Shown: one piece after another, positions 25,101-31,054 of the stretch
Layout: the number at the start of each line of letters is the position of its first letter
Position numbering within the stretch: the stretch's first letter is position 1
Assembly: GCA_024742275.1 (NCBI GenBank)
Contig: JANSYS010000002.1
Location: 1 to 64,000, forward strand
From: Alphaproteobacteria bacterium
Lineage (GTDB): Bacteria > Pseudomonadota > Alphaproteobacteria > Thalassobaculales > Thalassobaculaceae
Direction: 5' to 3'
Length of the DNA: 64,000 nucleotides
Made by a program: the position numbers and the translations under genes
The notes under the pieces: generated by a model
The model's input: the letters and a program-made list of their open reading frames with translations, nothing else
What the model was told of the DNA's origin: nothing
The model's database searches: none

Positions 25101-27351
25101 GCTCGACTCCGGTCCGGAGGAAGGCGGTCAGCCGGTCAACAACAACAACGCGCTCGTCGAGCAGACCTTCACGGTGTTCAACGAAGGCACCTACACCCTG
25201 TCGTTCGACTATGCCGCGCGCCAGTTCCGGGGATTGACCTCGGAGACGAGCGGCTTCGACATCCTGATCGACGGCGAGGTCGTGTACAGCCAGACCGAGG
25301 CGCCGCACGCCTGGGTCAGTGACTGGCTTACCCTCGACTTGGGCGTCGGCGAGCACACGATTGCCCTGTCCGGGACGCTGATCGAAGACCGGCACGGCGC
25401 GATGATCGACAATATCGAGCTCGTGTCCGGTACCGAGCCCGCGCGCGAGCTGCTGGCCCGGGCCGGAACGTCGGGGAACGACCTGCTGATCGGCACTTCG
25501 GGCAATGATACGCTTCTCGGGCGAGGCGGCGACGACACGCTTTCGGGCGGCGCCGGCAACGATGTCCTGAGTGGCGGCACGGGCGCCGACGCGCTGTCCG
25601 GCGGCGACGGCGACGACATCCTGTACGGTGGCGCGGGCGATACGGCGCTGATCGGCGGCGATGGCTTCGATACGGTCTATATCGACAGCATCGACGATCT
25701 GGACGGCGTCAACCTCGAGGGTATCGAGAAGCTGATCATCGGCGGCGAGGCCGGTCCCGGGGCCGGGGTCAATTTCCTGCTGAACGGCGACTTCGAGAAC
25801 ACGCCGGCGCTCAACCATGGCCGCTGGGGCACTTTCACCGAGATCGAGGGCTGGATCGCGGAGGATCTGACGCCGGATGTGGCCGGCACGGCTCCCATCG
25901 AGATCCAGCAAGATACCGTGGGCGGTCCGGGAATCGACGGTGGCCGGGGCAACAGCGGCGCCAACCAGGTGGCGGAGCTCGATAGCCATGCGGCGCACGG
26001 CGCCCAGGGCGGCGACACCAACGCGAAGATAACCCAGGCGTTCACCATCCAGGATGCCGGCCTGCACACCCTGTCGTTCGATTTCGCCGCTCGCCACCGT
26101 GGCGGCGCATCGGCCGCGACAAGCGAGTTCCGTGTCGAGATCGACGGCGAGACGGTCTACACCCAGACCCACGCCGAGACGTCCTGGCACAGCGCCTTGG
26201 TTCACCTGAACCTTGGTGTCGGCGAGCACACGATTTCCTTTGTCGGTGCCGATGCGGACGGGACGTCGGACAGTTACGGCGCGCGGATCGACAATGTGGA
26301 ACTGGTGCTTGGCGACGAGCCCGTTCGCGAGTTGCTGCCGGCCCTGGACGTCACGGCGGACGACGCCACCGTGCTGGCGATGCGCGACAGCGACGGTACG
26401 CTGCGGGCGGTGGCGGTCGACGACGACGGCACCGAAGTTCTCGATACCCACGCGGTTTCGGCGGACGAGCGGGTCCTGGCGACCGGGGACTTCAATGGGG
26501 ACGGCGCCGCCGATGAGGTGCTTCTGCAGAACACGGCGACCGGCGCTACGTCGGTGGTCGGTGTCGATGCGGGCGGCATCACCGTTCAGGGCGTTCAGAG
26601 CGGTATCGCCGCCGATGCCACGGTCGCTGCGACCGGTGACTTCGACGGCGACGGCAAGGACGACCTGCTGCTCAGCGACTGCGCGGCCGGCACGGTAACG
26701 GTCTGGCAACTCGGCGAGAACGGCATAGCCACGGGCGGAGCGTCTCAGAGCGTCGGGTCCGGCTGGTCCTTGGTCGGCAGCGGCGACTTCGATGGCGACG
26801 GCAGTGACGACCTGCTGTGGCGCAACGGCGCGACAGGCGGCCTGATCTCCTGGACCGACGTGACCGATGCGGGTGGCGCCGTTCAGAGCGGTACGATGGC
26901 GCTGGATGCGTCGACGGAAATCCTCGGTATCGCCGATTTCGGTGGCGACGGGCGCGATGACCTTCTGGTGCGTGCCGCCGACGGCACCGTCAGCCTTTGG
27001 CAGTCGGTCGGAGGAGCAGTCACAAGCACGGATATCGGCACGGTCGATCCGGTTTGGCAGGCCGATCTGGTCGGCGACTTCTCGGGCGACGGCAAGGCGG
27101 ATGTGGTCTGGCGCTCCGGCGACAGCATGACGCTGTGGGAGATGGACGGCGCGAGTATGGTGGCCGACGAGACGATCTCGGTGGCGGCCGACTGGCGGGT
27201 CGTGGATCTCGACGACCTGGCACCGTCCTTCACACGCGACCTGTTGCTCCACAACGATGCTGGAGAGGTCGCCGTGGTGGATATCGTCGACGACGACAAC
27301 CCCACTTTCGAGGTCGTCTCGACGATTCCCAACGAATGGTCCTTGATTTAA
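13102..27351 (+). CDS. Giant RTX calcium-binding repeat protein (about 4,750 residues), probable secreted surface protein or adhesin
   Basis: Most of the protein is RTX nonapeptides GGxGxDxLx, which bind calcium and fold as parallel beta rolls. Interspersed are two haemolysin-repeat-related segments (about residues 100-185 and 350-450); four strand-rich 'DxDGDGxxDxxF' linkers; two copies of a module ending VFTALPYGG (about 2190-2350 and 3680-3850); two 'GEEIRISDL' modules; and two 180-residue modules with NGDFE...IEGW and FDxAAR motifs resembling carbohydrate-binding-type domains (about 3930-4110 and 4225-4405). The last 320 residues are FG-GAP/VCBS-like repeats (GDFDGDGKDDLLL). There is no N-terminal signal peptide, which fits type I secretion, but no exporter genes are in the window. 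I saw only one cysteine. ATG 13102 has a good Shine-Dalgarno; an in-frame TTG at 13072 is possible. A biofilm or adhesion role is inferred from the family. Confidence 0.93.
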   Translation: MVDLTGIDLNDTLYGGAVNDTLLGGDGDDLLDGLEGNDLLLGGAGNDLIDGSAGNLFDYNQPTGDDTLSGGSGSDTLRGGGGNDTYLFERGDGYDEIQDYYYYHERAVGGAVKNASELDGGIDTVRFGSGISFEDLWVSLDGDDLIIGIRDGDTDLYGLTDVLRITDADNPLRAVENFEFEDGTVLSVADLVSDLEGSEGADTVTWTGPVIGIDAGGGDDSISAADGADTIDGGAGNDVVDGADGDNQIGGGDGDDSVVTGSGSDSVLGDGGQDTLASGGGSDTARGGDGDDVIDGGAGDDVLSGGAGNDTLLGSGGIRGESIGEQPGSDTLVGGQGDDYLRGGGGDDLYQYSAGDGRDTILDEYWYQTRSPLGKVGTPTLQDGGVDTLQFTDLDADDVTLWLDGSTLYLAAADAPAAWGDIADMVEVQGWTDAVRTIENIEFADGSILDPSDLGAASSGLSDGDDTVAWSGNTGIRMDAGSGADSVQGGVGRDYLQGGSGDDTLAGGDGDDTLEGGVGNDVLQGGSGADRLDGGAGSDTLTGGAGGDVFVAGDGDVIADLGADDVVRVEGVALDAESAQLVRSADGTSTEVRVDTDGDGNPDLTFTLDGDYNDIQAVTVSGPDGSTSTDFSIRLQGPISATGGEGDDVLTGGASDDTLSGGGGDDTLQGADGNDSLDGGEGNDSVDAGLGDDTVEGGVGDDTLGGGGGNDLLSGGDGGDALDAGAGDDTVYGGEGADSLTGGAGDDELLGEGSDDDIQGNDGADLLQGGGGNDTLDGGADDDTLRGSDGDDELLGGAGNDDLDGSAGADVIAGGAGADTLAGGGGGDTFKGTAADLDGDIISDFEAGIDVISVDGTSAATLQVGLERDETGSTLTLDTDGDGSVDATIRLEGLFTEPTVVDNGNGGVDISLDIFDPELGTDANDTLVGTPENDTIEAGDGDDLVSGDSAPDVVSGGAGNDTVSGGEGSDTLSGGAGDDSLLGGDDGDDALGGDGSDTVEGGAGGDSIDGGGGDDSLDGGADDDTVTGGAGDDAVAGGDGNDSLGGGSDNDSVDGGAGDDTVAGDGGDDVLAGGDGNDSAVGGDGNDVVDGGLGDDTVAGDGGDDTVAAGDGNDSAVGGDGNDSVDGGDGNDTVEGGTGEDTVLGGVGDDSVAGGDGNDAVDGGLGDDTVAGDGGDDTVLGGDGNDSLAGGDGDDSVDGGAGDETVDGGAGNDTVDGAVGNDLIDGNDGDDSLVGGDGNDTISAGDGNDTVEGGAGDDSLAGDDGAGWESQNLTGTDSANDLTGAEGDDLLVGRGGRDNLYGNAGNDTISGGDQLDVIYGGEGEDLLSGGAGADSIFGDAGSDTMFGNADSDYLKAGDGDDVLDGGDGADALLGEDGSDTLRGGAGRDVLSGGAGDDYLDGGADNDRMAGGAGADTFSVTDGDVILDLDRFDSVRIDGATFDSDAITISRVGANNQTTIVEVDTDGDGNADLTFSAVGGFELDDLITGVDDNGAPYTQFRFAANQTPTVPEDDTVTGGDGNDTVTGGDGNDTVTGGDGNDAVDGGLGDDTVAGGDGNDTVTGGDGNDTVTGGDGNDTVTGGDGNDTVTGGDGNDTVTGGDGNDTVTGDDGNDTVTGGDGNDTVTGGDGNDTVTGGDGNDTVTGGDGNDTITGGDGGDTISGGAGNDTVSGGDGNDQVSGGDGNDTLSGGAGNDTLVGDDGGNGDEEDTVPGAPDNNDVLSGGEGNDSIGGGWGNDSLYGGTGDDTLEGGVGADQLVGGEGSDRLSGGSGNDSLSGGTEDDLLYGGKGDDVLSGGAGEDTLSGGFGNDSLSGGAGADAFSGGSGDDNLVGADGNDTLSGGNGADTLSAGAGDDELSGGIGADVLSAGDGADTLFGGADSDRLSGGAGDDALDGGRGNDTMQGGDGADSLTGADGNDLLAGGSGDDAVFGGDDQDTLSGGDGADTLYGGAGMDRLFGGAGNDFLSGGAGPDYMEGGEGADTYAVTDNDVIGEYTEGDVIRLEGFDLDPSDFSMRVSGGVATLSVDTDGDGIEDMSFSVVGVAGTPQVTVGSDGQGGVFTDVSFDLSDTVTGGDGNDTVTGGDGNDTVTGGDGNDTVTGGDGNDTVTGGDGNDTVTGGDGNDTVTGGDGNDTVTGGDGNDTVTGGDGNDTVTGGDGNDTVTGGDGNDTVTGGDGNDTVTGGDGNDTVTGGDPFTIDGSNHDDTGSGFSVVGRRIVDGALSDPSIDFVSMTGDGLGVDGPAAGPAVQLGYDPATGLSEELIVNLDNPATSASVEVSRLFANEGTGGETGHWAVYDGDTLVGEGNISASSGSSATIAIEPGQSFDKIVFTALPYGGTSQTSTGDSSDYFVKSITVTPDPEGSGQDTLTGGDGNDSLMGTPDNDTISGGAEDDEISALEEADVVFGGAGNDTISGGEGDDVLDGEDGDDLVSGQSGSDTVDGGSGDDTLSGGSGNDAVDGADGNDLLDGGDGADGLVGGSGADTLSGGADNDSLAGGDDNDRLIGGDGDDRMSGDAGDDTLSGADGNDRLEGGAGDDQIEGGAGTDWAFGGDGADTIGGGSGNDYLFGNEGEDVFTGSLADLNGDLLGDYVEGEEIRISDLTDTATPVTLTISDTKTIVGIGDDGTGNPVSSFTVSGNYQGAVLTEADGGVTLTLTEDPVDPNGATEGDDSLTGTSDADTISALGGDDLVSGLSGNDVLYGDDGSDTLSGGDGGDALFGGTGGDSLEGGAGNDTLSGGDGDDTLSGGDGRDRLDGGEGSDLYQWSADQTGGVRNYQVGDPENPLTDGSITDAESFNPGDASHARWDTYSDSGTGAEDRDTLVGTDGADDIALDFGGRRLSGIEVIDGGAGNDIIDLASHRYAQGDTTLIGGEGDDVLWGNVGDDAASGGEGNDWLAGNSGDDTLSGGTGDDRLEGLADNDELSGGAGADTLSGGGGDDALFGGDGDDTLSGGAGADSLVGGSGTDVFGGTLADLDGDVIADYAEGEEIRISDLADGDAPVTLSQFGGDTYVGIGDDGTGSPLATFRIAGDFKGWVLTETDSGVSLSLTVDPIDPFGATDGDDTLVGTPDEDTISGYAGDDRISARSADDLVFGGGGNDTIFGQAGEDTLSGGVGDDALNGGDGADLLVGGDGADSVRGGVGDDTVSGGVGDDTLRGDGGADLLSGGDGADMLVGGDGEDTLSGGIGSDSLRGGAGNDAVLGGTGSDDLRGEAGNDTLSGGDGDDTLRGGVGDDLLTGGAGSDVLNGGRGNDALSGGIGDDTLNGGGGNDALSGGIGNDSLVGSGGDDSLYGGDGDDTLKGQQGANVLAGGSGSDFVVGGESTDTISGGEGADTIAARSGDDLVLGGEGSDSVRAGGGNDTVSGGVGDDTVLGGRGDDQLSGGDGTDSLVGQDGADALSGGAGADMLKGGTGNDALFGGDGDDTLSGGQGADTLSGGAGNDVFSARWSDLNGDRVADYDAENDTLHVGGVNPNRLDVTLSVEDGVTTVNLDRDGDGTVDASFEVDGSFVGADVTAAEGGGAEISLTPGVPLERMVLTAMGKADLDGDGDAEQIWRLRNPNDVPIEATADMYGVDDPQDGPITAPPGDSYFWSEAGSGTMVVRYQINDTDRQETKASNPNDADLQALEDAGFVNPFGATEGDDTLIGTDEADDLFGRGGDDLISGGGGGDTLSGGDGNDTIIGDGETSPSTFEIDASNFAQTGSGFAVTGRQIVDGALSDASVDHVSTSGGSLGVQGGTGSGPAVQLGYDPATGISEELIVDLDRPATSATVAVDRLFPNEGQGDNGSGGEVGHWAAYRDGVLVGEGNIDTTSETGISTSVEIDPGTVFDKLVFTALPYGGVSQSGGTDSSDYLISGITVQPEGADNSAGDVLIGGAGNDVLIGGDGDDALYGGAGDESLIGGAGNDTLYVDSIDDLDGATVEGIEHLVVGGSSGPADGSNLLINGDFESTPTELTNVWNMFQEIEGWTAVDTDPDIAGTSPIEIQHGRIGGAPVSPDGWASDNNVLELDSGPEEGGQPVNNNNALVEQTFTVFNEGTYTLSFDYAARQFRGLTSETSGFDILIDGEVVYSQTEAPHAWVSDWLTLDLGVGEHTIALSGTLIEDRHGAMIDNIELVSGTEPARELLARAGTSGNDLLIGTSGNDTLLGRGGDDTLSGGAGNDVLSGGTGADALSGGDGDDILYGGAGDTALIGGDGFDTVYIDSIDDLDGVNLEGIEKLIIGGEAGPGAGVNFLLNGDFENTPALNHGRWGTFTEIEGWIAEDLTPDVAGTAPIEIQQDTVGGPGIDGGRGNSGANQVAELDSHAAHGAQGGDTNAKITQAFTIQDAGLHTLSFDFAARHRGGASAATSEFRVEIDGETVYTQTHAETSWHSALVHLNLGVGEHTISFVGADADGTSDSYGARIDNVELVLGDEPVRELLPALDVTADDATVLAMRDSDGTLRAVAVDDDGTEVLDTHAVSADERVLATGDFNGDGAADEVLLQNTATGATSVVGVDAGGITVQGVQSGIAADATVAATGDFDGDGKDDLLLSDCAAGTVTVWQLGENGIATGGASQSVGSGWSLVGSGDFDGDGSDDLLWRNGATGGLISWTDVTDAGGAVQSGTMALDASTEILGIADFGGDGRDDLLVRAADGTVSLWQSVGGAVTSTDIGTVDPVWQADLVGDFSGDGKADVVWRSGDSMTLWEMDGASMVADETISVAADWRVVDLDDLAPSFTRDLLLHNDAGEVAVVDIVDDDNPTFEVVSTIPNEWSLI
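17638..18069 (+). repeat. 27-bp tandem array A inside the RTX gene
   Basis: About sixteen consecutive 27-base units, each coding DTVTGGDGN, start at 17638. Most differ only at synonymous third positions (GGT/GGC, ACC/ACG, GGG/GGC). Two units near 17,720-17,760 differ (DAVDGGLGDDTVAGGDGN) and match a longer segment found earlier near 16,570-16,620, which suggests internal recombination. Confidence 0.92.
19294..19662 (+). repeat. 27-bp tandem array B inside the RTX gene
   Basis: Exactly thirteen complete 27-base units plus an 18-base partial unit, all coding DTVTGGDGN. The units vary only at third codon positions. The encoded unit is the same as in array A, 1.2 kb upstream, so the two arrays can exchange sequence and change copy number without breaking the frame. 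Confidence 0.95.
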
Positions 27352-27422
27352 TGAATTAAGAATAATTTTTATTTAATCGAGGCCCGGTGAGTTCGATCGA
27401 CGCCGAGAGCAACGTAAATTCG

Positions 27423-27450
27423 CCAAAACCCCCGTTTTTTTGGTGGTTTG
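27423..27450 (+). terminator. Weak candidate terminator after the RTX gene
   Basis: CCAAAACCCCC is followed by a run of seven T and then GGTGGTTTG, giving an imperfect hairpin about 70 bases after the RTX stop codon. The preceding 27,352-27,380 stretch is AT-rich. I am unsure that it stops transcription. Confidence 0.3.
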
Positions 27451-27559
27451 CGCCTTGACGCTCGCGTTTACCTCACCCGCAGACGGTGGTAGCTTCACCA
27501 TGACGGCCGAATGATTCGGGCGGTCGCGGACCGGGTGGACTGTTCAGAACGGAAGAACG

Positions 27560-28801
27560 ATGGCGCTCAGCCAAACGCAAAACCGCTCCCGGGGGCCGAG
27601 CCAGGAATACCTGCTGCTCGACTACCTTCAGCGACTTGGACGCAGCCTCGAAGGGCGGATGGCGGTACATATCCATCTGTCCCGTCTGCGCCCCCAGAAT
27701 CGCCAAGACCATCATATCCGGATCGCTGCGGCGACCTTCGAGGGGATGGTCAATAACTACGAGGGGCAGATCTTCATCCTCTCGAACATGGATCTCTTCT
27801 TCATCTGCAAGGAGGCGGCGATCGAGGACATCGATGCCGCGATCATGAAGGTGCGCTACCTGTTCAGCGAGGACCCGCTGAGCCAGGGAGATGAAGAAGA
27901 AGATCTCGCGCGGTTCTGTACTTGGTACAACGTCGAGACCCAGCACGACGAACTGCTGGACCTGGTCAAGTCGATGCACCGCGAGCGCGAGCGCAAGGCG
28001 CGGCTTGCCGTGGCCAGCGAGAAGGGCCAGCAGAAGGCGAAGGGGTCGCGCAAGGCGCTGGACCCTGAACAGCTTGGAAAGCTGGAGAACTTCCTGCGCC
28101 GGGCGGATCTGTCGAACCTGATGCGCCGGCAGCCCGTCTGCGCCATCACGCCGGGCAACATGAACCCGCAGCCCGTGTTCCGCGAACTCTACATATCGAT
28201 CGCCGACCTGCAGCAATCGGTGCTGCCGGAGTTCGATCTCGCCTCGAACCTTTGGCTGTTCCAGCATCTGACCCAGACGCTCGACTCCCGGATGCTGTCC
28301 ATGCTGGTCCGCAACGACGATACGTCGATCGCCAGTTCTTTCAGCATCAACCTGAACGTCGGCACCATCCTGTCTCCGCCCTTCCTGAACTTCGACAGTT
28401 CGCTGAAGGCGATCGCCCGCGGTACGGTGGTCATCGAATTGCAGAAGATCGACATCTTCGGCGATATGGGCGCGTACATGTTCGCCCGCGACTTCATGCG
28501 CGAGCGGGGCTATCGGATCTGCCTCGACGGGCTGAACCACCTGACCCTGCAGTTCATTGACCGCGAGCGCCTGGGCCTCGACCTGCTGAAGCTCATCTGG
28601 TCGCCGGACATGGCCGACGATCTGTCCGGCAATCGCACCAGCGAACTAAAGGAGCATATCGATCGGTGTGGTCGCGCCCGTATCATCCTGACGCGTTGCG
28701 ACAGCGACGAGGCGATCCGCTTCGGTCAGTCGCTCGGCATCACGATGTACCAGGGGCGCTACGTCGACAAGCTGCTGACCCAGGAAAGCCGTGTTGGCTG
28801 A
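27560..28801 (+). CDS. Protein with a degenerate EAL-like C-terminal domain
   Basis: The last 200 or so residues follow the EAL phosphodiesterase fold: SSFSINLNVGTILSPPFLNF, then GTVVIELQKIDIFGDMGAYM, RERGYRICLDGLNHLTLQFI, RIILTRCDSDEAIRFGQSLG and finally ITMYQGRYVDKLL, where active enzymes have the QGY/F tail. The EAL signature and the acidic metal ligands (DDFG-type motif) are not recognisable, so cyclic-di-GMP hydrolysis is unlikely and a binding or scaffold role is more plausible (inference). The N-terminal 200 residues, including a charged linker (MHRERERKARLAVASEKGQQ), are not recognised. There is no membrane segment. It lies about 210 bases after the giant RTX gene on the same strand, so the two may be functionally linked. 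Confidence 0.7.
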   Translation: MALSQTQNRSRGPSQEYLLLDYLQRLGRSLEGRMAVHIHLSRLRPQNRQDHHIRIAAATFEGMVNNYEGQIFILSNMDLFFICKEAAIEDIDAAIMKVRYLFSEDPLSQGDEEEDLARFCTWYNVETQHDELLDLVKSMHRERERKARLAVASEKGQQKAKGSRKALDPEQLGKLENFLRRADLSNLMRRQPVCAITPGNMNPQPVFRELYISIADLQQSVLPEFDLASNLWLFQHLTQTLDSRMLSMLVRNDDTSIASSFSINLNVGTILSPPFLNFDSSLKAIARGTVVIELQKIDIFGDMGAYMFARDFMRERGYRICLDGLNHLTLQFIDRERLGLDLLKLIWSPDMADDLSGNRTSELKEHIDRCGRARIILTRCDSDEAIRFGQSLGITMYQGRYVDKLLTQESRVG

Positions 28802-28968
28802 GGGCGGGTCTCCCGCTTCATAGCTCGCCTACCCGACGAAGTCTGCGGCCTCTCGCCAGGACGCTTAGGATCTGGTTGACGCTGTGACGTCGTCCTTCGG
28901 CGCTCGACACGCACGACGCCATGCCCCGGCACGAAACCGGGGACAGCAGTTGGATCGTTCGCAAATCG

Positions 28969-29547
28969 TCAGTCCCGCGGCGCGTGCTTGGCCAGGATGC
29001 GCTGCAGGGTTCGGCGGTGCATTTTCAGACGGCGCGCGGTCTCAGAGACGTTGCGGTCGCACTGCTCGTACACCCGCTGAATATGCTCCCACCGGACACG
29101 GTCGGCCGACATCGGGTTCTCCGGCGGCGGCGGCAGAGCGTCGTCGTGATCGAGCAGCGCGGCGGTGATCGCGTCGGCGTCCGCCGGTTTCGGCAGGTAG
29201 TCGAGAACCCCGGCTTTCACCGCGGCGACGGCGCTGGCGATGTTGCCGTAGCCGGTCAGCATGATGATCCGCGCATCCGCCCGGGCGTCGCGCAGCGCGG
29301 CGACGATGTCGAGGCCGTTTCCGTCGGAGAGTCGCAGATCGAGGATCGCGTATGCCGGGCGCTGCCGACGGGCGATGCTCACCCCTTCCTGAACGGACTC
29401 GGCGAGACAAACGTCGAACCCCCGGCGCTCCATGGCGCGGCCAAGGCGGTTGCGCAACGGCGCGTCGTCGTCGACGATCAGCAATGAAACGTCAGCGTCG
29501 GCAGGCGCGGTGAGTGTCTTCGGGTCCGATTGATCCGCCATCATCAT
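28969..29547 (-). CDS. regA: Redox response regulator, RegA/ActR/PrrA type
   Basis: RegA-type regulators control respiration, photosynthesis, carbon and nitrogen fixation genes in response to redox state. The receiver domain has LLIVDDDAPLRNRL, phosphoacceptor Asp in YAILDLRLSDGNGLDI, and the conserved Thr/Lys in MLTGYGNIASAVAAVKAG and DYLPKPAD. After a proline-rich linker (ALPPPPENPMSADRVRWEHI) comes a Fis-type helix-turn-helix, NVSETARRLKMHRRTLQRIL, as in the family. Three successive ATG codons (29547, 29544, 29541) could be the start. It follows regB on the same strand by 55 bases. Confidence 0.92.
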   Translation of the reverse strand: MMMADQSDPKTLTAPADADVSLLIVDDDAPLRNRLGRAMERRGFDVCLAESVQEGVSIARRQRPAYAILDLRLSDGNGLDIVAALRDARADARIIMLTGYGNIASAVAAVKAGVLDYLPKPADADAITAALLDHDDALPPPPENPMSADRVRWEHIQRVYEQCDRNVSETARRLKMHRRTLQRILAKHAPRD

Positions 29548-29602
29548 GCTGCCCTATACGTTCCGGCTCCCGGTCCGGATCAGGGATCGGGCACCACGGG
29601 TT

Positions 29603-30946
29603 CTATCGCGCGACGTCGTCCGTGACCAGCGCGTTGGGCGCGAGTCCGGTCACGCCTTCCGGCCAGCGGATGATTACCTGGGCGCCGCCCTCCCGACGGT
29701 TGCCGAACTCGACCTTGGCGCCGGTGCGACCGAGCAGGGTCGTCGCGATGAACACGCCAAGCCCCATATGGCCGTCTCGGTTGCCGCGGCCGGACACGTA
29801 GGGTTCGCCGAGGCGGGTCAGCAACGTGATCGGAAAGCCTGGCCCGTCGTCCTCGATCGTGACCGTCAGTCCTTTGGGGCCCATCAGGACGGCGACCTCG
29901 ACGGTGGCTTTGGCGAACTGCACCGCGTTCTGGATAAAGGCGCCAACCCCATGCAGAAGCTCCGGGCTCGGCACCACCATCGGCACGTCGCCGCTCAGTG
30001 CGCCCCCATCGCCGGTCTCGTCCTGCACCTCGACGATCACGGCCACGTCGTCGCGCTGGTGCGGTGCGGCGGCCTGTTCGATCATCATGTCGACGGGGAT
30101 CGCGGAGAAGGGCTGGCCGGAGTCCGGGGTCGGATCCCGTCCGAGGCTGGCGAGGATCTCCCGGCAGCGCTTACTCTCGGACAGGAGAAGTTGGACGTCC
30201 TCCGAAAGATCACTGCCCTCCGGCAGTTCGCGGGCGAGTTCCCGCGCGACGACGGCGATTGTGGCCAGGGGGCTGCCGAGTTCGTGGGCGGCCGCGGCGG
30301 CGATACCGCCCATGGCGGCCATACGCTGTTCGCGGGCCAGCGCCTGTTGGGTCGCCGCCAGCGCAGTCGAGAGTTGCCGGGCCTCTTCCGCCACCCACCA
30401 GGCGTAGGCCGCGTTGAAGATCAGGGCGATGACCAGGGCGCACCAGATGCCGGTGACATAGAGGTCGGGAAGCGTGAATTCCTCCTCTGCCCAGGGCAGC
30501 GGGAAATGGGTGACCGTGAGCACCGTCGAGCAAATCAAGGCGAGCAGGCAGAGGTTCACTGTCGACTTGCGCCCGAGAATCGTCGCTGAGACCGTGACCG
30601 GCGCCAGCATCATCAGGGCGAAGGGGTTCTCCAGGCCACCGGTCAGGTACAGCAGCACAGCGAGTTGAATGATGTCGAAGGCGAGATAGAACGCCGCCTC
30701 GCTCTCGCGTAGGCGTTCGCGGCCGTCCCGGCGCATCTGCAGGCGCAGGTTCAGCAGGGCCGAGATGGCGACCACGCTCAGGCTGGGCGCCATCGGAACC
30801 GGCGAACCGAGCCCGAAGGCGACGAGAACGATCGCCGCCACCTGTCCGGCAAGCGCCACCCAGCGGATGACCACAAGCGTCCGGACGCTGACGGTCCGGG
30901 TGACGATCGGGCGGCTGGACTCGAGGCTGTCCTGTACGAATGTCAT
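29603..30946 (-). CDS. regB: Redox sensor histidine kinase, RegB/ActS/PrrB type
   Basis: This membrane kinase phosphorylates RegA. The N-terminal half has about six hydrophobic segments with the quinone-site motif GGLENPF. The H-box is AAAHELGSPLATI, and SKRCREIL supplies the conserved redox-active cysteine just downstream. The ATPase part has FIQNAVQFAKA (N box), IEDDGPGFP (G1) and GHMGLGVFIATTLLGR. I place the start at ATG 30946 (MTFVQDSLE) because the eight upstream codons look unrelated. It is transcribed with regA and divergent from an ABC exporter. The senC gene that lies within this locus in Rhodobacter is not here; a SCO1/SenC gene lies about 6 kb away at 36896. Confidence 0.92.
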   Translation of the reverse strand: MTFVQDSLESSRPIVTRTVSVRTLVVIRWVALAGQVAAIVLVAFGLGSPVPMAPSLSVVAISALLNLRLQMRRDGRERLRESEAAFYLAFDIIQLAVLLYLTGGLENPFALMMLAPVTVSATILGRKSTVNLCLLALICSTVLTVTHFPLPWAEEEFTLPDLYVTGIWCALVIALIFNAAYAWWVAEEARQLSTALAATQQALAREQRMAAMGGIAAAAAHELGSPLATIAVVARELARELPEGSDLSEDVQLLLSESKRCREILASLGRDPTPDSGQPFSAIPVDMMIEQAAAPHQRDDVAVIVEVQDETGDGGALSGDVPMVVPSPELLHGVGAFIQNAVQFAKATVEVAVLMGPKGLTVTIEDDGPGFPITLLTRLGEPYVSGRGNRDGHMGLGVFIATTLLGRTGAKVEFGNRREGGAQVIIRWPEGVTGLAPNALVTDDVAR

Positions 30947-31054
30947 GGTCGAACAATGGCGCGGGCGCATGGAACTTTCCAGGCCGGCGGCGACGCCCTA
31001 TGTTGCCCGCCGTCTCCGCCGGACCGGCGGCCCATTCACCAACCGGTCACCTCC

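Noticed and set aside
13303..27252. Very long minus-strand open frames within the RTX gene (for example 22843-27252 and 14461-17043)
   Set aside because: They mirror the repetitive GC-rich RTX codons (GGC GAC GGC and so on), have low-complexity content with no family match, and lack ribosome-binding sites; they are shadows.
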